DNA from: Eledone cirrhosa
Lineage: Eukaryota; Mollusca; Cephalopoda; Octopoda; Eledonidae
Direction of reading: 5' to 3'
Length of the DNA: 64,000 nucleotides
Assembly: GCA_964016885.1 (NCBI GenBank)
Contig: OZ024744.1
Location: forward strand, 28,998,608 to 29,062,607
Below the pieces are notes generated by a model. That model saw only the letters and a list, made by a program, of their open reading frames with translations. It was not told the origin of the DNA and did no database searches. Each line of letters opens with the position of its first letter. The first letter of the stretch is position 1. Positions 42,901 through 53,040 of this stretch are shown one piece after another. The position numbers and the translations under genes were made by a program.

Positions 42901-45900
42901 CCAGTCCACACTGTAAAGTGGTCATGTAGGTGTCACAACAAAAGCTCCCAGCCCACACTGTAAAGTGGTCATGTAAGTGTCACAACAAGAAGTACCCAAT
43001 CCACACTGTAAAGTAGTCATGTAAGTGTCTCAACAAAAAGTACCCAGTCCACACTGTAAAGTAGTCGTGTAGGTATCACAGCAAAAAACACCCAGTCCAC
43101 ACTGTAAAGTAGCCATGTAGGTGTCACAACAAAAATATGACAGTCCACACTGTAAAGTGGTCATTTAGGTGTCATATCAAAGAGGAACCCAGTCCAAACT
43201 GTAAAGTAGTCATGTAGATGTCACAACAACAAGCACCCAGTCCACACTATAAAGTAGTCATGAAGATTTCACAACAAAAAGCACCCAGACCACACTGTAA
43301 ATTAGTCATGTAGCTGTCACAACAAAAAGCACCCAGTCCACACTGAAAAGTAATCATGTAGGTGTCACAACAAAAATCACCCAGTCCACACTGTAAAGTA
43401 GTCATGTTGGTGTCACAACAAAAAGCAGCCAGTCCACACTGTAAAGTGGTCATTTAGGTGTCATAACAAAAAGTACACAAACCACACTGTAAGGTGGTCA
43501 TGTAGGTGTCACAACGAAAAGCACCCAGACACACTGTAAAGTGGTCATGTAGGTGTCACAAAAAAAGGACCCAGTCCACACTGTAAAGTGGTCATGTAGG
43601 TGTCACAACAGAAAGTACCCAATCCACACTTTAAAGTGGTAACGTAGGTGTCAAAACAAAAAGCACCCAGTCCACACTGTAAATGATCATGTAGGAGTCA
43701 CAACAAAAAGTACCCAGTCCACACTGTAAAGTGGTCATTTAGGTGTCATAACAAAAAGTACCCAAACCACACTGTAAGATGGTCATGTAGGTGTCACAAC
43801 AAAAAGCACCCAGTCCACACTGTAAAGTAGTCATGTAGGCGTCACAATAAAAAGCACCCAGTCCACACTGTAAAGTGGTCATGTAGGTGTCTCAACAAAA
43901 AGTACCCAATCCACACTGTAAAGTGGTCATTTAGGTGTCACAACAAAATGTACCCAGTCCACACTGTAAGGTGGTCATTTAGGTGTCACAACAAAAAGCA
44001 CCCAGTCCACACTGTAAAGTGGTCATTTATGTGTCACAACAAAAAGTACCCAGTCCACACTGTAAAGTGGTCATGTAGGTGTCTCAACAGAAAGTACCCA
44101 ATCCACACTGTAAAGTAGTCATGTAGGTGTCAAAACAAAAATCACCCAATCCACACTGTAAAGTGGTCATGTAGATGTCACAACAAAAGCACCCAGTCCA
44201 CACTTTAAAGTGGTCATGTAGGTGTCACAACAAAAAGTACCCAGTCCACACTGTAAAGTTGTCATGTAGGCGTCACAACAAAAAGCACCTGGTCCACACT
44301 GTAAAGTGGTCATGTAGGTGTCACAACAAAATGTACCCAGTCCACACTGTAGAGTAGTCATGTAGGTGTCACAACAAAAAGTACCCAGTCCACACCGTAA
44401 AGTGGTCATGTAGGTGCACAACAAACAGTACCCAGTCCACACTGTAAAGTGGGCATGTAGGTGTCACAACAAAACGCACCCAGTCCACACTGTAAAGTGG
44501 TCATGTAGGTGTCTCAACAAAAAGTACCCAGTCCACACTGTAAAGTAGCCATGTAGGTGTCACAACAAAAATCACCCAGTCCACACTGTAAAGTGGTCAT
44601 TTAGGTGTCATATCAAAGAGGAACCCAGTCCAAACTGTAAAGTAGTCATGTAGAGGTCACAACAAAAGCACCCAGTCCACACTATAAAGTAGTCATGAAG
44701 ATGTCACAACAAAAAGCACCGAGTCCACACTGTAAAGTAGTCATGTAGGTGTCACAACAAAAAGCACCCAGTCCACACTGAAAAGTAATCATGTAGGCGT
44801 CACAACAAAAATCACCCAGTCCACACTGTAAAGTAGTCATGTTGGTGTCACAACAAAAAGCAGCCAGTCCACACTGTAAAGTGGTCATTTAGGTGTCATA
44901 ACAAAAAGTACCCACACCACACTGTAAGGTGGTCATGTAGGTGTCACAACAAAAAGCACCCAGTCACACTGTAAAGTAGTCATGTAGGTGTCACAACCAA
45001 AAGCACCCTGTCCACACTGTAAAATAGTCATGTAGGTGACATAAGAAAAAGCACCCAGTCCACACTGTAAAGTTGGCATGTAGGGGTCACAACAAAAGCA
45101 CCCAGTCCACACTGCAAAGTGGTCATGTAGTTGTCACAACAAAACTCACTCAGTCCACACTGTAAAGTAGTCATGTAGGTGTCACAACAAAATACACCCA
45201 GTCCACACTGTAAAGTAGCCATGTAGTGTCACAACAAAATGCACCCTGTCCACACTGTAAAGTGGTCATGTAGGTGTCACAACAAAAAGTACCCAGTCCA
45301 CACTGTAAAGTGGTCATGTAAGTGTCACAACAAAAAGTACCTAGTCCACACTGTAAAGTGGTCATGTAGCTGTCACAACAAAAAGCACCCAGTCCACACT
45401 GTAACGTGGTCATGTAGGTGTCACAACAAAAGCACCCAGCCCACACTGTAAAGTGGTCATGTTGGTTTCACAACAAAAAGTACCCAGTCCACACTGTAAA
45501 GTAGTCATGTAGGCGTCACAACAAAAAGCACCCAGTCGACACTGTAAAGTGGTCATTTAGGTGTCACAACAAAATGTACCCAGTCCACACTGTAAAGTGG
45601 TCATGTAAGTCTCACAACAAAAAGCACCCAGTCCACACTGTAAAGTGGTCATTTAGGTGTCACAACAAAAAGTATCCAGTCCACACTGTAAAGTGGTCAT
45701 GTAGGTGTCTCAACAAAAAGTACCCAATCCACACTGTAAAGTAGTCATGTAGGTGTCAAAACAAAAATCACCCAGTCCACACTGTAAAGTGGTCATGTAG
45801 GTGTCACAACAAAAGCACCCAGTTCACACTTTAAAGTGGTCATGTAGGTGTCACAACAAAAAGTATCCAGTCCACACTGTAAAGTAGTCATGTAGGCGTC

Positions 45901-48900
45901 ACAACAAAAAGCACCTGGTCCACACTGTAAAGTGGTCATGTAGGTGTCACAACAAAATGTACCCAGTCCAGACTGTAAAGTAGTCATGTAGGTATCACAA
46001 CAAAAAGTACCCAGTCCACACTGTAAAGTGGTCATGTAGGTGCACAACAAAAAGTACCCAGTTCACACTGTAAAGTAGTCATGTAGGTGTCACAATAAAA
46101 AGTACCCAGTCCACACTGTAAAGTGGGCATGTAGGTGTCATAACAAAAAGCACCCAGTCCACACTGTAAAGTGTTCATGTAGGTGTCTCAACAAAAAGTA
46201 CCCAGTCCACACTGTAAAGTAGTCATGTAGGTGTCACAATAAAAAGCACCCAGCCCACACTGTAAAGTGGTCATGTAGGTGTCACAACAAAAAGCACCCA
46301 GTCCACACTGTAAAGTGGTCATGTATGTCTCACAACAAAAAGCACCCAGTCCACACTGTAAAGTGGTCATGTAGGTGTCTGAACAAAAAGTACCCATCCA
46401 CACTGTAAAGTAGTCATGTAGGCGTCACAACAAAAAGCACCTGGTCCACACTGTAAAGTGGTCATGTAGGTGTCACAACAAAATGTACCCAGTCCACACT
46501 GTAAAGTAGTCATGTAGGTATCACAACAAAAAGTACCCAGTCCACACTGTAAAGTGGTCATGTAGGTGCACAACAAAAAGTACCCTCTACACTGTAAAGT
46601 AGTCATGTAGGTGTCACAATAAAAAGTACCCAGTCCACACTGTAAAGTGGGCATGTAGGTGTCATAAAAAAAAGCACCCAGTCCACACTGTAAAGTGGTC
46701 ATGTAGGTGTCTCAACAAAAAGTACCCAGTCCACACTGTAAAGTAGTCATGTAGGTGTCACAATAAAAAGCACCCAGCCCACACTGTAAAGTGGACATGT
46801 AGGTGTCACAACAAAAAGCACCCAGTCCACACTGTAAAGTGGTCATGTAAGTGTCACAACAAGAAGTACCCAATCCACACTGTAAAGTAGTCATGTAGGC
46901 GTCACAACAAAAAGCACCCAGTCCACACTATAAAGTGGTAATGTAGGTGTCGCAACAAAAAGTACCCAGTCCACACTGTAAAGTAGTCATGTAAGTGTCT
47001 CAACAAAAAGTACCCAGTCCACACTGTAAAGTAGTCGTGTAGGTATCACAGCAAAAAACACCCAGTCCACACTGTAAAGTAGCCATGTATGTGTCACAAC
47101 AAAAATATGCCAGTCCACACTGTAAAGTGGTAATTTAGGTGTCATATCAAAGAGGAACCCAGTCCAAACTGTAAAGTAGTCATGTAGAGGTCACAACAAC
47201 AATCACCCAGTCCACACTATAAAGTAGTCATGAAGATTTCACAACAAAAAGCACCCAGTCCACACTGTAAATTAGTCATGTAGCTGTCACAACAAAAAGC
47301 ACCCAGTCCACACTGAAAAGTAATCATGTAGGTGTCACAACAAAAATCACCCAGTCCACACTGTAAAGTAGTCATGTTGGTGTCACAACAAAAAGCAGCC
47401 AGTCCACACTGTAAAGTGGTCATTTAGGTGTCATAACAAAAAGTACCCAAACCACACTGTAAGGTGGTCATGTAGGTGTCACAACGAAAAGCACCCAGAC
47501 ACACTGTAAAGTGGTCATGTAGGTGTCACAAAAAAAGGACCCAGTCCACACTGTAAAGTGGTCATGTAGGTGTCACAACAGAAAGTACCCAGTCCACACT
47601 TTAAAGTGGTAACGTAGGTGTCACAACAAAAAGCACCCAGTCCACAATGTAAATGATCATGTAGGAGTCACAACAAAAAGCAGCCAGTCCACACTGTAAA
47701 GTGGTCATTTAGGTGTCATAACAAAAAGTACCCAGACCACACTGTAAAGTGGTCATGTAGGTGCACAACAAAAAGTACCCAGTTCACACTGTAAAGTAGT
47801 CATGTAGGTGTCACAATAAAAAGTACCCAGTCCACACTGTAAAGTGGGCATGTAGGTGTCATAACAAAAAGCACCCAGTCCACACTGTAAAGTGTTCATG
47901 TAGGTGTCTCAACAAAATGTACCCAGTCCACACTGTAAAGTAGTCATGTAGGTGTCACAATAAAAAGCACCCAGCCCACACTGTAAAGTGGTCATGTAGG
48001 TGTCACAACAAAAAGCACCCAGTCCACACTGTAAAGTGGTCTTGTATGTCTCACAACAAAAAGCACCCAGTCCACACTGTAAAGTGGTCATTTATGTGTC
48101 ACAACAAAAAGTACCCAGTCCACACTGTAAAGTGGTCATGTAGGTGTCTCAACAAAAAGTACCCATCCACACTGTAAAGTAGTCATGTAGGCGTCACAAC
48201 AAAAAGCACCTGGTCCACAATGTAAAATGGTCATGTAGGTGTCACAACAAAATGTACACAGTCCACACTGTAAAGTAGTCATGTAGGTGTCACAACAAAA
48301 AGTACCCAGTCCACACCGTAAAGTGGTCATGTAGGTGCACAACAAACAGTACCCAGTCCACACTGTAAAGTGGGCATGTAGGTGTCACAACAAAACGCAC
48401 CCAGTCCACACTGTAAAGTGGTCATGTAGGTGTCTCAACAAAAAGTACCCAGTCCACACTGTAAAGTAGCCCTGTAGGTGTCACAACAAAAATCACCCAG
48501 TCCACACTGTAAAGTGGTCATTTAGGTGTCATATCAAAGAGGAACCCAGTCCAAACTGTAAAGTAGTCATGTAGAGGTCACAACAAAAAGCACCCAGTCC
48601 ACACTATAAAGTAGTCATGAAGATGTCACAACAAAAAGCACCGAGTCCACACTGTAAAGTAGTCATGTAGGTGTCACAACAAAAAGCACCTAGTCCACAC
48701 TGAAAAGTAATCATGTAGGCGTCACAACAAAAATCACCCAGTCCACACTGTAAAGTAGTCATGTTGGTGTCACAACAAAAAGCAGCCAGTCCACACTGTA
48801 AAGTGGTCATTTAGGTGTCATAACAAAAAGTACCCAAACCACACTGTAAGGTGGTCATGTAGGTGTCACAACAAAAAGCACCCAGTCACACTGTAAAGTA

Positions 48901-50049
48901 GTCATGTAGGTGTCACAACCAAAAGCACCCTGTCCACACTGTAAAATAGTCATGTAGGTGACATAAGAAAAAGCACCCAGTCCACACTGTAAAGTAGTCA
49001 TGTAGGTGTCACAACAAAAGCACCCAGTCCACACTGCAAAGTGGTCATGTAGTTGTCACAACAAAAATCACTCAGTCCACACTGTAAAGTGGTCATGTAG
49101 GTGTCACAATAAAAAGCACCCAGTCCACACTGTAAAGTAGTCATGTAGGTGTCACAACAAAATACACCCAGTCCACACTGTAAAGTAGCCATGTAGTGTC
49201 ACAACAAAATGCACCCTGTCCACACTGTAAAGTGGTCATGTAGGTGTCACAACAAAAAGTACCTAGTCCACACTGTAAAGTGGTCATGTAGCTGTCACAA
49301 CAAAAAGCACCCAGTCCACACTGTAACGTGGTCATGTAGGTGTCACAACAAAAGCACCCAGCCCACACTGTAATGTGGTCATGTAGAGGTCACAACAAAA
49401 AGTACCCAGTCCACACTGTAAAGTAGTCATGTAGGCGTCACAATAAAAAGCACCCAGTCCACACTGTAAAGTGGTCATTTAGCTGTCACAACAAAATGTA
49501 CCCAGTCCACACTGTAAAGTGGTCATGTAGGTCTCACAACAAAAAGCACCCAGTCCACACTGTAAAGTGGTCATTTAGGTGTCACAACAAAAAGTACCCA
49601 GTCCACACTGTAAAGTGGTCATGTAGGTGTCTCAACAAAAAGTACCCAATCCACACTGTAAAGTAGTCATGTAGGTGTCAAAACAAAAATCACCCAGTCC
49701 ACACTGTAAAGTGGTCATGTAGGTGTCACAACAAAAGCACCCAGTTCACACTTTAAAGTGGTCATGTAGGTGTCACAACAAAAAGTATCCAGTCCACACT
49801 GTAAAGTAGTCATGTAGGCGTCACAACAAAAAGCACCTGGTTCACACTGTAAAGTGGTCATGTAGGTGTCACAACAAAATGTACCCAGTCCAGACTGTAA
49901 AGTAGTCATGTAGGTATCACAACAAAAAGTACCCAGACCACACTGTAAAGTGGTCATGTAGGTGCACAACAAAAAGTACCCAGTTCACACTGTAAAGTAG
50001 TCATGTAGGTGTCACAATAAAAAGTACCCAGTCCACACTGTAAAGTGGG

Positions 50050-50540
50050 CATGTAGGTGTCATAACAAAAAGCACCCAGTCCACACTGTAAAGTGTTCAT
50101 GTAGGTGTCTCAACAAAAAGTACCCAGTCCACACTGTAAAGTAGTCATGTAGGTGTCACAATAAAAAGCACCCAGCCCACACTGTAAAGTGGTCATGTAG
50201 GTGTCACAACAAAAAGCACCCAGTCCACACTGTAAAGTGGTCATGTATGTCTCACAACAAAAAGCACCCAGTCCACACTGTAAAGTGGTCATGTAGGTGT
50301 CATAACAAAAAGCACCCAGTCCACACTGTAAAGTGTTCATGTAGGTGTCTCAACAAAAAGTACCCAGTCCACACTGTAAAGTAGTCATGTAGGTGTCACA
50401 ATAAAAAGCACCCAGCCCACACTGTAAAGTGGTCATGTAGGTGTCACAACAAAAAGCACCCAGTCCACACTGTAAAGTGGTCATGTATGTCTCACAACAA
50501 AAAGCACCCAGTCCACACTGTAAAGTGGTCATTTATGTGT
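50050..50540. repeat. Tandem duplication of 240 bp (5 monomers)
   Basis: The series GTCATAACAAAAAGC, GTGTTCATGTAGG, GTGTCTCAACAAAAAG, CACAATAAAAAGC, CAGCCCACACTG, GTATGTCTCACAAC occurs at about 50.06 kb. It repeats 240 bp later with no difference I could see. It is exactly five monomers, so it is an in-register gain and probably young. Confidence 0.85.
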
Positions 50541-51144
50541 CACAACAAAAAGTACCCAGTCCACACTGTAAAGTGGTCATGTAGGTGTCTCAACAAAAAG
50601 TACCCATCCACACTGTAAAGTAGTCATGTAGGCGTCACAACAAAAAGCACCTGGTCCACACTGTAAAATGGTCATGTAGGTGTCACAACAAAATGTACCC
50701 AGTCCACACTGTAAAGTAGTCATGTAGGTATCACAACAAAAAGTACCCAGTCCACACTGTAAAGTGGTCATGTAGGTGCACAACAAAAAGTACCCTCTAC
50801 ACTGTAAAGTAGTCATGTAGGTGTCACAATAAAAAGTACCCAGTCCACACTGTAAAGTGGGCATGTAGGTGTCATAACAAAAAGCACCCAGTCCACACTG
50901 TAAAGTGGTCATGTAGGTGTCTCAACAAAATGTACCCAGTCCACACTGTAAAGTAGTCATGTAGGTGTCACAATAAAAAGCACCCAGTCGACACTGTAAA
51001 GTGGACATGTAGGTGTCACAACAAAAAGCACCCAGTCCACACTGTAAAGTGCTCATGTAGGTGACACAACAAAAAGTACCCAGTCCACACTGTAAAGTAG
51101 TCACGTAGGTGTCACAACAAAAAGTACCCAGTCCACACTGTAAA

Positions 51145-51311
51145 TGTGGTTCGCGTTAGGAAGGGTATCCAGCCTTAGAAACCAAGCCAAAATCAGTTCT
51201 GTGTTATCGAATCACGGTACCCTGACCTGATCCCTCAGAAAAGGACAGCCCGTCCAACCCATGCTAGCTTGGAAGACGGACGTTAAACAATGATGATGAT
51301 GATGTTGTTGC
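51145..51311 (+). mobile_element. 5'-truncated tRNA-derived SINE, cephalopod type, GAT-repeat tail
   Basis: Starting right at the array edge, the sequence runs GGTTCGCGTTAGGAAGGG, ATCCAGCCTTAGAAACC, then GACAGCCCGTCCAACCC, ATGCTAGCTTGGAAGACGG, ACGTTAAACAATGATGATG. I recall this as the 3' half of a very common cephalopod SINE whose tail is (GAT)n. The tRNA-like head is missing. It is the first non-satellite sequence to the right of the array. Confidence 0.8.
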
Positions 51312-51339
51312 AATGTATTATTTTTATAGTTTTGTTGTT

Positions 51340-51510
51340 ACGGCCATTTGGGTTCTGAGTTCGCATCCCGCCGAAGTTAGCTTTATCTACTTATCGACGG
51401 GTTCGATAAAATGTAGTACCAGTAATCAACTGGATCGATTTAATCAACTTTCCCCTCCCTCTTCAAATTGCTGGCCTTGTGCCTAAAGTACAAACAATTA
51501 TTACCATTGT
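51340..51510 (+). mobile_element. SINE fragment, cephalopod CCTTGTGCC-tail type
   Basis: GAGTTCGCATCCCGCCGAAG resembles a tRNA-derived B-box region (GTTCRANNCC-like). It is followed by GGGTTCGATAAAATGTAGTA, CAACTGGATCGATTTAATC, TTTCCCCTCCCTC and TTGCTGGCCTTGTGCC, then an ATT-rich tail. The A-box end is missing or too diverged to see. This copy keeps the central GGATCGATTTAATC segment that its three neighbours lack. Confidence 0.75.
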
Positions 51511-51554
51511 TGATGTTGTTTACATTATTGTTATTATTAGTATTTTTGTTTGGG

Positions 51555-51721
51555 TTCCTAAAGTCACTCCTGGGTGGTTCCCCCCACCCGATTGGGGAAT
51601 TCTGTTATTGATATTGTTGTGTGTAATACCTGACTGTTCCCGGCTTTGTTTTGTCCTTTACGTTCGGCCCTTGTGGCCAATAATAGTGAAATTATTATTA
51701 TTATTATTATTATTGTTGTTA
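51555..51721 (+). mobile_element. 3' tail of a LINE related to the one at 55.5-58.5 kb, or a tail-sharing SINE
   Basis: The segment has CCCCCCACCCGATTGGGGAA and then CCCTTGTGGCCAATAATAG with (ATT)n. The LINE copy 1 3' UTR has CCCCCCATTGGGGAATT and CCCTTGTGGTTAATAAAGAA with (TTA)n. The order is the same and the spacing is similar. A short ORF across this stretch (51479-51733) ends in poly-Leu from the ATT repeat and is not a gene. Confidence 0.6.
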
Positions 51722-51798
51722 TCGATAAAATAAAGTACCAGTAATGTACTGGGTATTTGCTGGCCTTGTGCCTACATAAGAAACTATTATTATTGTTG
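51722..51798 (+). mobile_element. Short SINE 3' end fragment
   Basis: Only the last part of the SINE is present: CGATAAAATAAAGTACCAG, TAATGTACTGGGTATTTGC, TGGCCTTGTGCC and ATTATTATTG. It sits directly on the ATT tail of the preceding element, as expected for an insertion into an older tail. Confidence 0.7.
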
Positions 51799-51915
51799 CT
51801 TCAAATCCCGCCGTGGTTATCTTTGCCTTTCATCCTTACGGGGTCGATAAAATAAAGTACCAGTAATGATTGCTGGCCTTGTGCCTACATAAGAAACCAT
51901 TATTATTGTTGTTAT
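51799..51915 (+). mobile_element. SINE fragment with B box and tail
   Basis: TTCAAATCCCGCCGTGG (B-box-like) is followed by CTTTCATCCTTACGGGGTCG, ATAAAATAAAGTACCAG and TGGCCTTGTGCC, then CCATTATTATTG. The middle is shortened: ACCAGTAATG joins straight to ATTGCTGGCC. The A box is missing. Confidence 0.75.
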
Positions 51916-52095
51916 CGGTAGAGGGTCGGACGGCATGCTTTCCAGCATAGTTACGTCCCTTTACGATTTCAGTTCAAATCCCGTCGAGGTTAACTTTGCT
52001 TTCATCCTTACAGGGTCTATAAAATAAAGTACCAGTAATGTACTGAGTAATTGCTGGCCTTGTGCCTCTATAAGAAACAATTATTACTGTTGTTA
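51916..52095 (+). mobile_element. Near-complete cephalopod SINE
   Basis: This is the most complete copy. A head region GGTCGGACGGCATGC and TTCCAGCATAGTTACGTCC lies ahead of a B-box-like GTTCAAATCCCGTCGAGG. Then come CTTTCATCCTTACAGGGTC, AAAATAAAGTACCAG, GTACTGAGTAATTGCTGGCC, TTGTGCC and an ATTATTACTG tail. It shares with the two SINE fragments before it (51722-51798, 51799-51915) a loss of about 30 nt between the ACCAG and TTGCTGG blocks, so these three may form one subfamily. Confidence 0.75.
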
Positions 52096-52394
52096 TCGCT
52101 GTTGTTGTTGTAAAAGTCAGGACAAAGAGGAAAAGTTTAGCAGTCTGTCAAGATGGTAAACCATAAATTGAAATCCCTGAATTAATCACCCTGATGTGCT
52201 AAATAAAACCCGCTGTGACTTCTGCTATGATTCATTACATAAGTTTTTGGTGGGGTTTTTAAGGATGACTTTTTAATTTTTTTTTTAAAGGACATTTTTT
52301 TTCTTTTTTTTTTTTTTATTATTTGTTATTGTTTTTCCTTCTTAAATATTTCTTAAAGTATTTCAACCTACCTCAAAATTGTTTGACTTTTGTA
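52096..52394. other. Unassigned AT-rich spacer with poly-T tracts
   Basis: No gene or recognisable repeat is seen. The stretch includes several T-rich tracts (about 52275-52335). Open frames here run into the low-complexity G/T sequence that follows and have no protein-like composition. Confidence 0.5.
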
Positions 52395-52885
52395 AATGTT
52401 CCTGTTGCTATTGTTGGTGTTGTTGTTGCTGTTGTGGTAGTGGTGGTGTTGTTGGTAATGTTGTTGTTGTTACTGTTGTTGTTGCGTTTGTTGTTGTGGT
52501 GGCGGTGGTGGTGGGGTTGTTGTTGTAGTGATGGTGGTGGTGTTGTGGTGTTATTGTTGGTGTTGGTGTTGTGGTGGTGGTGGTGGTGGTGTTGTAGTGG
52601 TGGTAGTGTTGTGGTGTTGTTGTTGTGGTGGTGGTGGGGGTGTTGTTGTTGTAGTGGTGGTGGTGGTGGTGTTGTGGTGTTATTGTTGGTGTTGTTGTAG
52701 TGGTGGTGGTGGTGTTGTGGTGTTATTGTTGGTGTTGTTGTTGTGGTGGAGGTGGTGGTGGTGGGGGTGTTCTTGTTGTTGTGGTGGTGGTAGTGTTGTT
52801 GTTATGGTGTTATTGTTGTTGTTGTTGTAGTGGTTGTGGTGGTCGTCGTCGTGTTATTGTTGTGGTGGTGGGTGTTTGTGTGTGA
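52395..52885. repeat. G/T-only low-complexity tract (GTT/GGT-rich)
   Basis: About 490 bp is built almost only of G and T on the + strand, mixing (GTT)n and (GGT)n runs. Long predicted peptides of Val, Leu, Cys and Gly on + (and Thr/His on -) are by-products of this composition. Runs of (GGT)n could in principle form two-tetrad G-quadruplexes. Confidence 0.85.
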
Positions 52886-53040
52886 GCGTGTGTGTTTGGA
52901 TGTGTGGTGCGTATGTGTGCGCCGGATAGAATGTGTATGAATGCGTGTAGGTGTGTGTGTGTATGTATATTGATCTAGGGGGATGTGTGTGTGTGGGGAG
53001 CTGTATGCCCGTATGAGTGTATGTATGTATGTATGTGTAT
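52886..53040. repeat. Degenerate TG/TGTA simple repeat
   Basis: TGTGTG and TGTA-type runs (for example GTGTGTGTGTATGTATAT and ATGTATGTATGTATGTG) continue the G/T strand bias of the preceding tract with more A. No gene is supported here. Confidence 0.75.

Larger units (their letters stand above)
1..51144. repeat. Giant 48-bp-period minisatellite/satellite array (left end outside window)
   Basis: The sequence is head-to-tail monomers with a dominant period of 48 bp, without interruption. In order, the parts of a monomer read CCCAGTCCACACTGTAAAG, TGGTCATGTAGGTGTCAC, AACAAAAAGTA. The commonest variable sites are TGG/TAG after GTAAAG, and GTACCC/GCACCC at the monomer joint. About 1,065 monomers fit. 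The monomer is about 44% GC and A-rich on the + strand. Length variants of 46-47 bp recur at fixed places (GTACCCTCC, CAGTCACACTG, CAACAAAAGCACCC, GTAAATGATCATG). No unrelated insertion is seen in the 51 kb. The array is cut by the window start and ends sharply at 51144. It is not a CRISPR: there are no unique spacers. I do not recognise the monomer as a named satellite. Confidence 0.97.
29300..51144. repeat. Higher-order repeat family B within the 48-bp array
   Basis: From about 29.3 kb a different set of variants dominates. It includes CAACAAGAAGTACCCAATCC, AAAAATATGACAGTCC, a CACAAAAAAAGGACCC monomer, GCACCTGGTCC, and CACAACAAACAGTACCC followed by GTGGGCATGTAGG. The block around GCACCTGGTCC recurs at about 30.72, 34.46, 37.86, 40.50, 44.28 and 48.21 kb. 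The spacings are about 3,738, 3,404, 2,640, 3,781 and 3,930 bp. The rightmost 10 kb also repeats a block with GTAGTGTCACAACAAAATGC (near 41.45, 45.23 and 49.19 kb). The same 48-bp monomer underlies families A and B. Confidence 0.85.

Noticed and set aside
1..51144. Dozens of 60-127-residue open frames on both strands within the array
   Set aside because: They are repeats of the same 16 residues forced by a 48-bp period and end at each short monomer. There is no start context, splice structure or non-repeat flank. Kept only as a low-level possibility in the findings.
1..51144. CRISPR-like direct repeats
   Set aside because: The whole 48-bp unit is repeated, with no unique spacers, no cas genes and a eukaryotic context.
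1..51144. Centromere identity through a CENP-B box, or telomeric TTAGGG repeats
   Set aside because: No TTCG....A..CGGG-type box or TTAGGG run is seen in the monomers; centromere function cannot be judged from sequence alone.
51479..51733. 84-residue open frame
   Set aside because: It spans a SINE tail and a LINE-like tail and ends in a poly-Leu run from (ATT)n.
51916..51990. A functional tRNA gene
   Set aside because: There is a B-box-like GTTCAAATCC, but no cloverleaf could be drawn and SINE body and tail follow; it is a SINE head.
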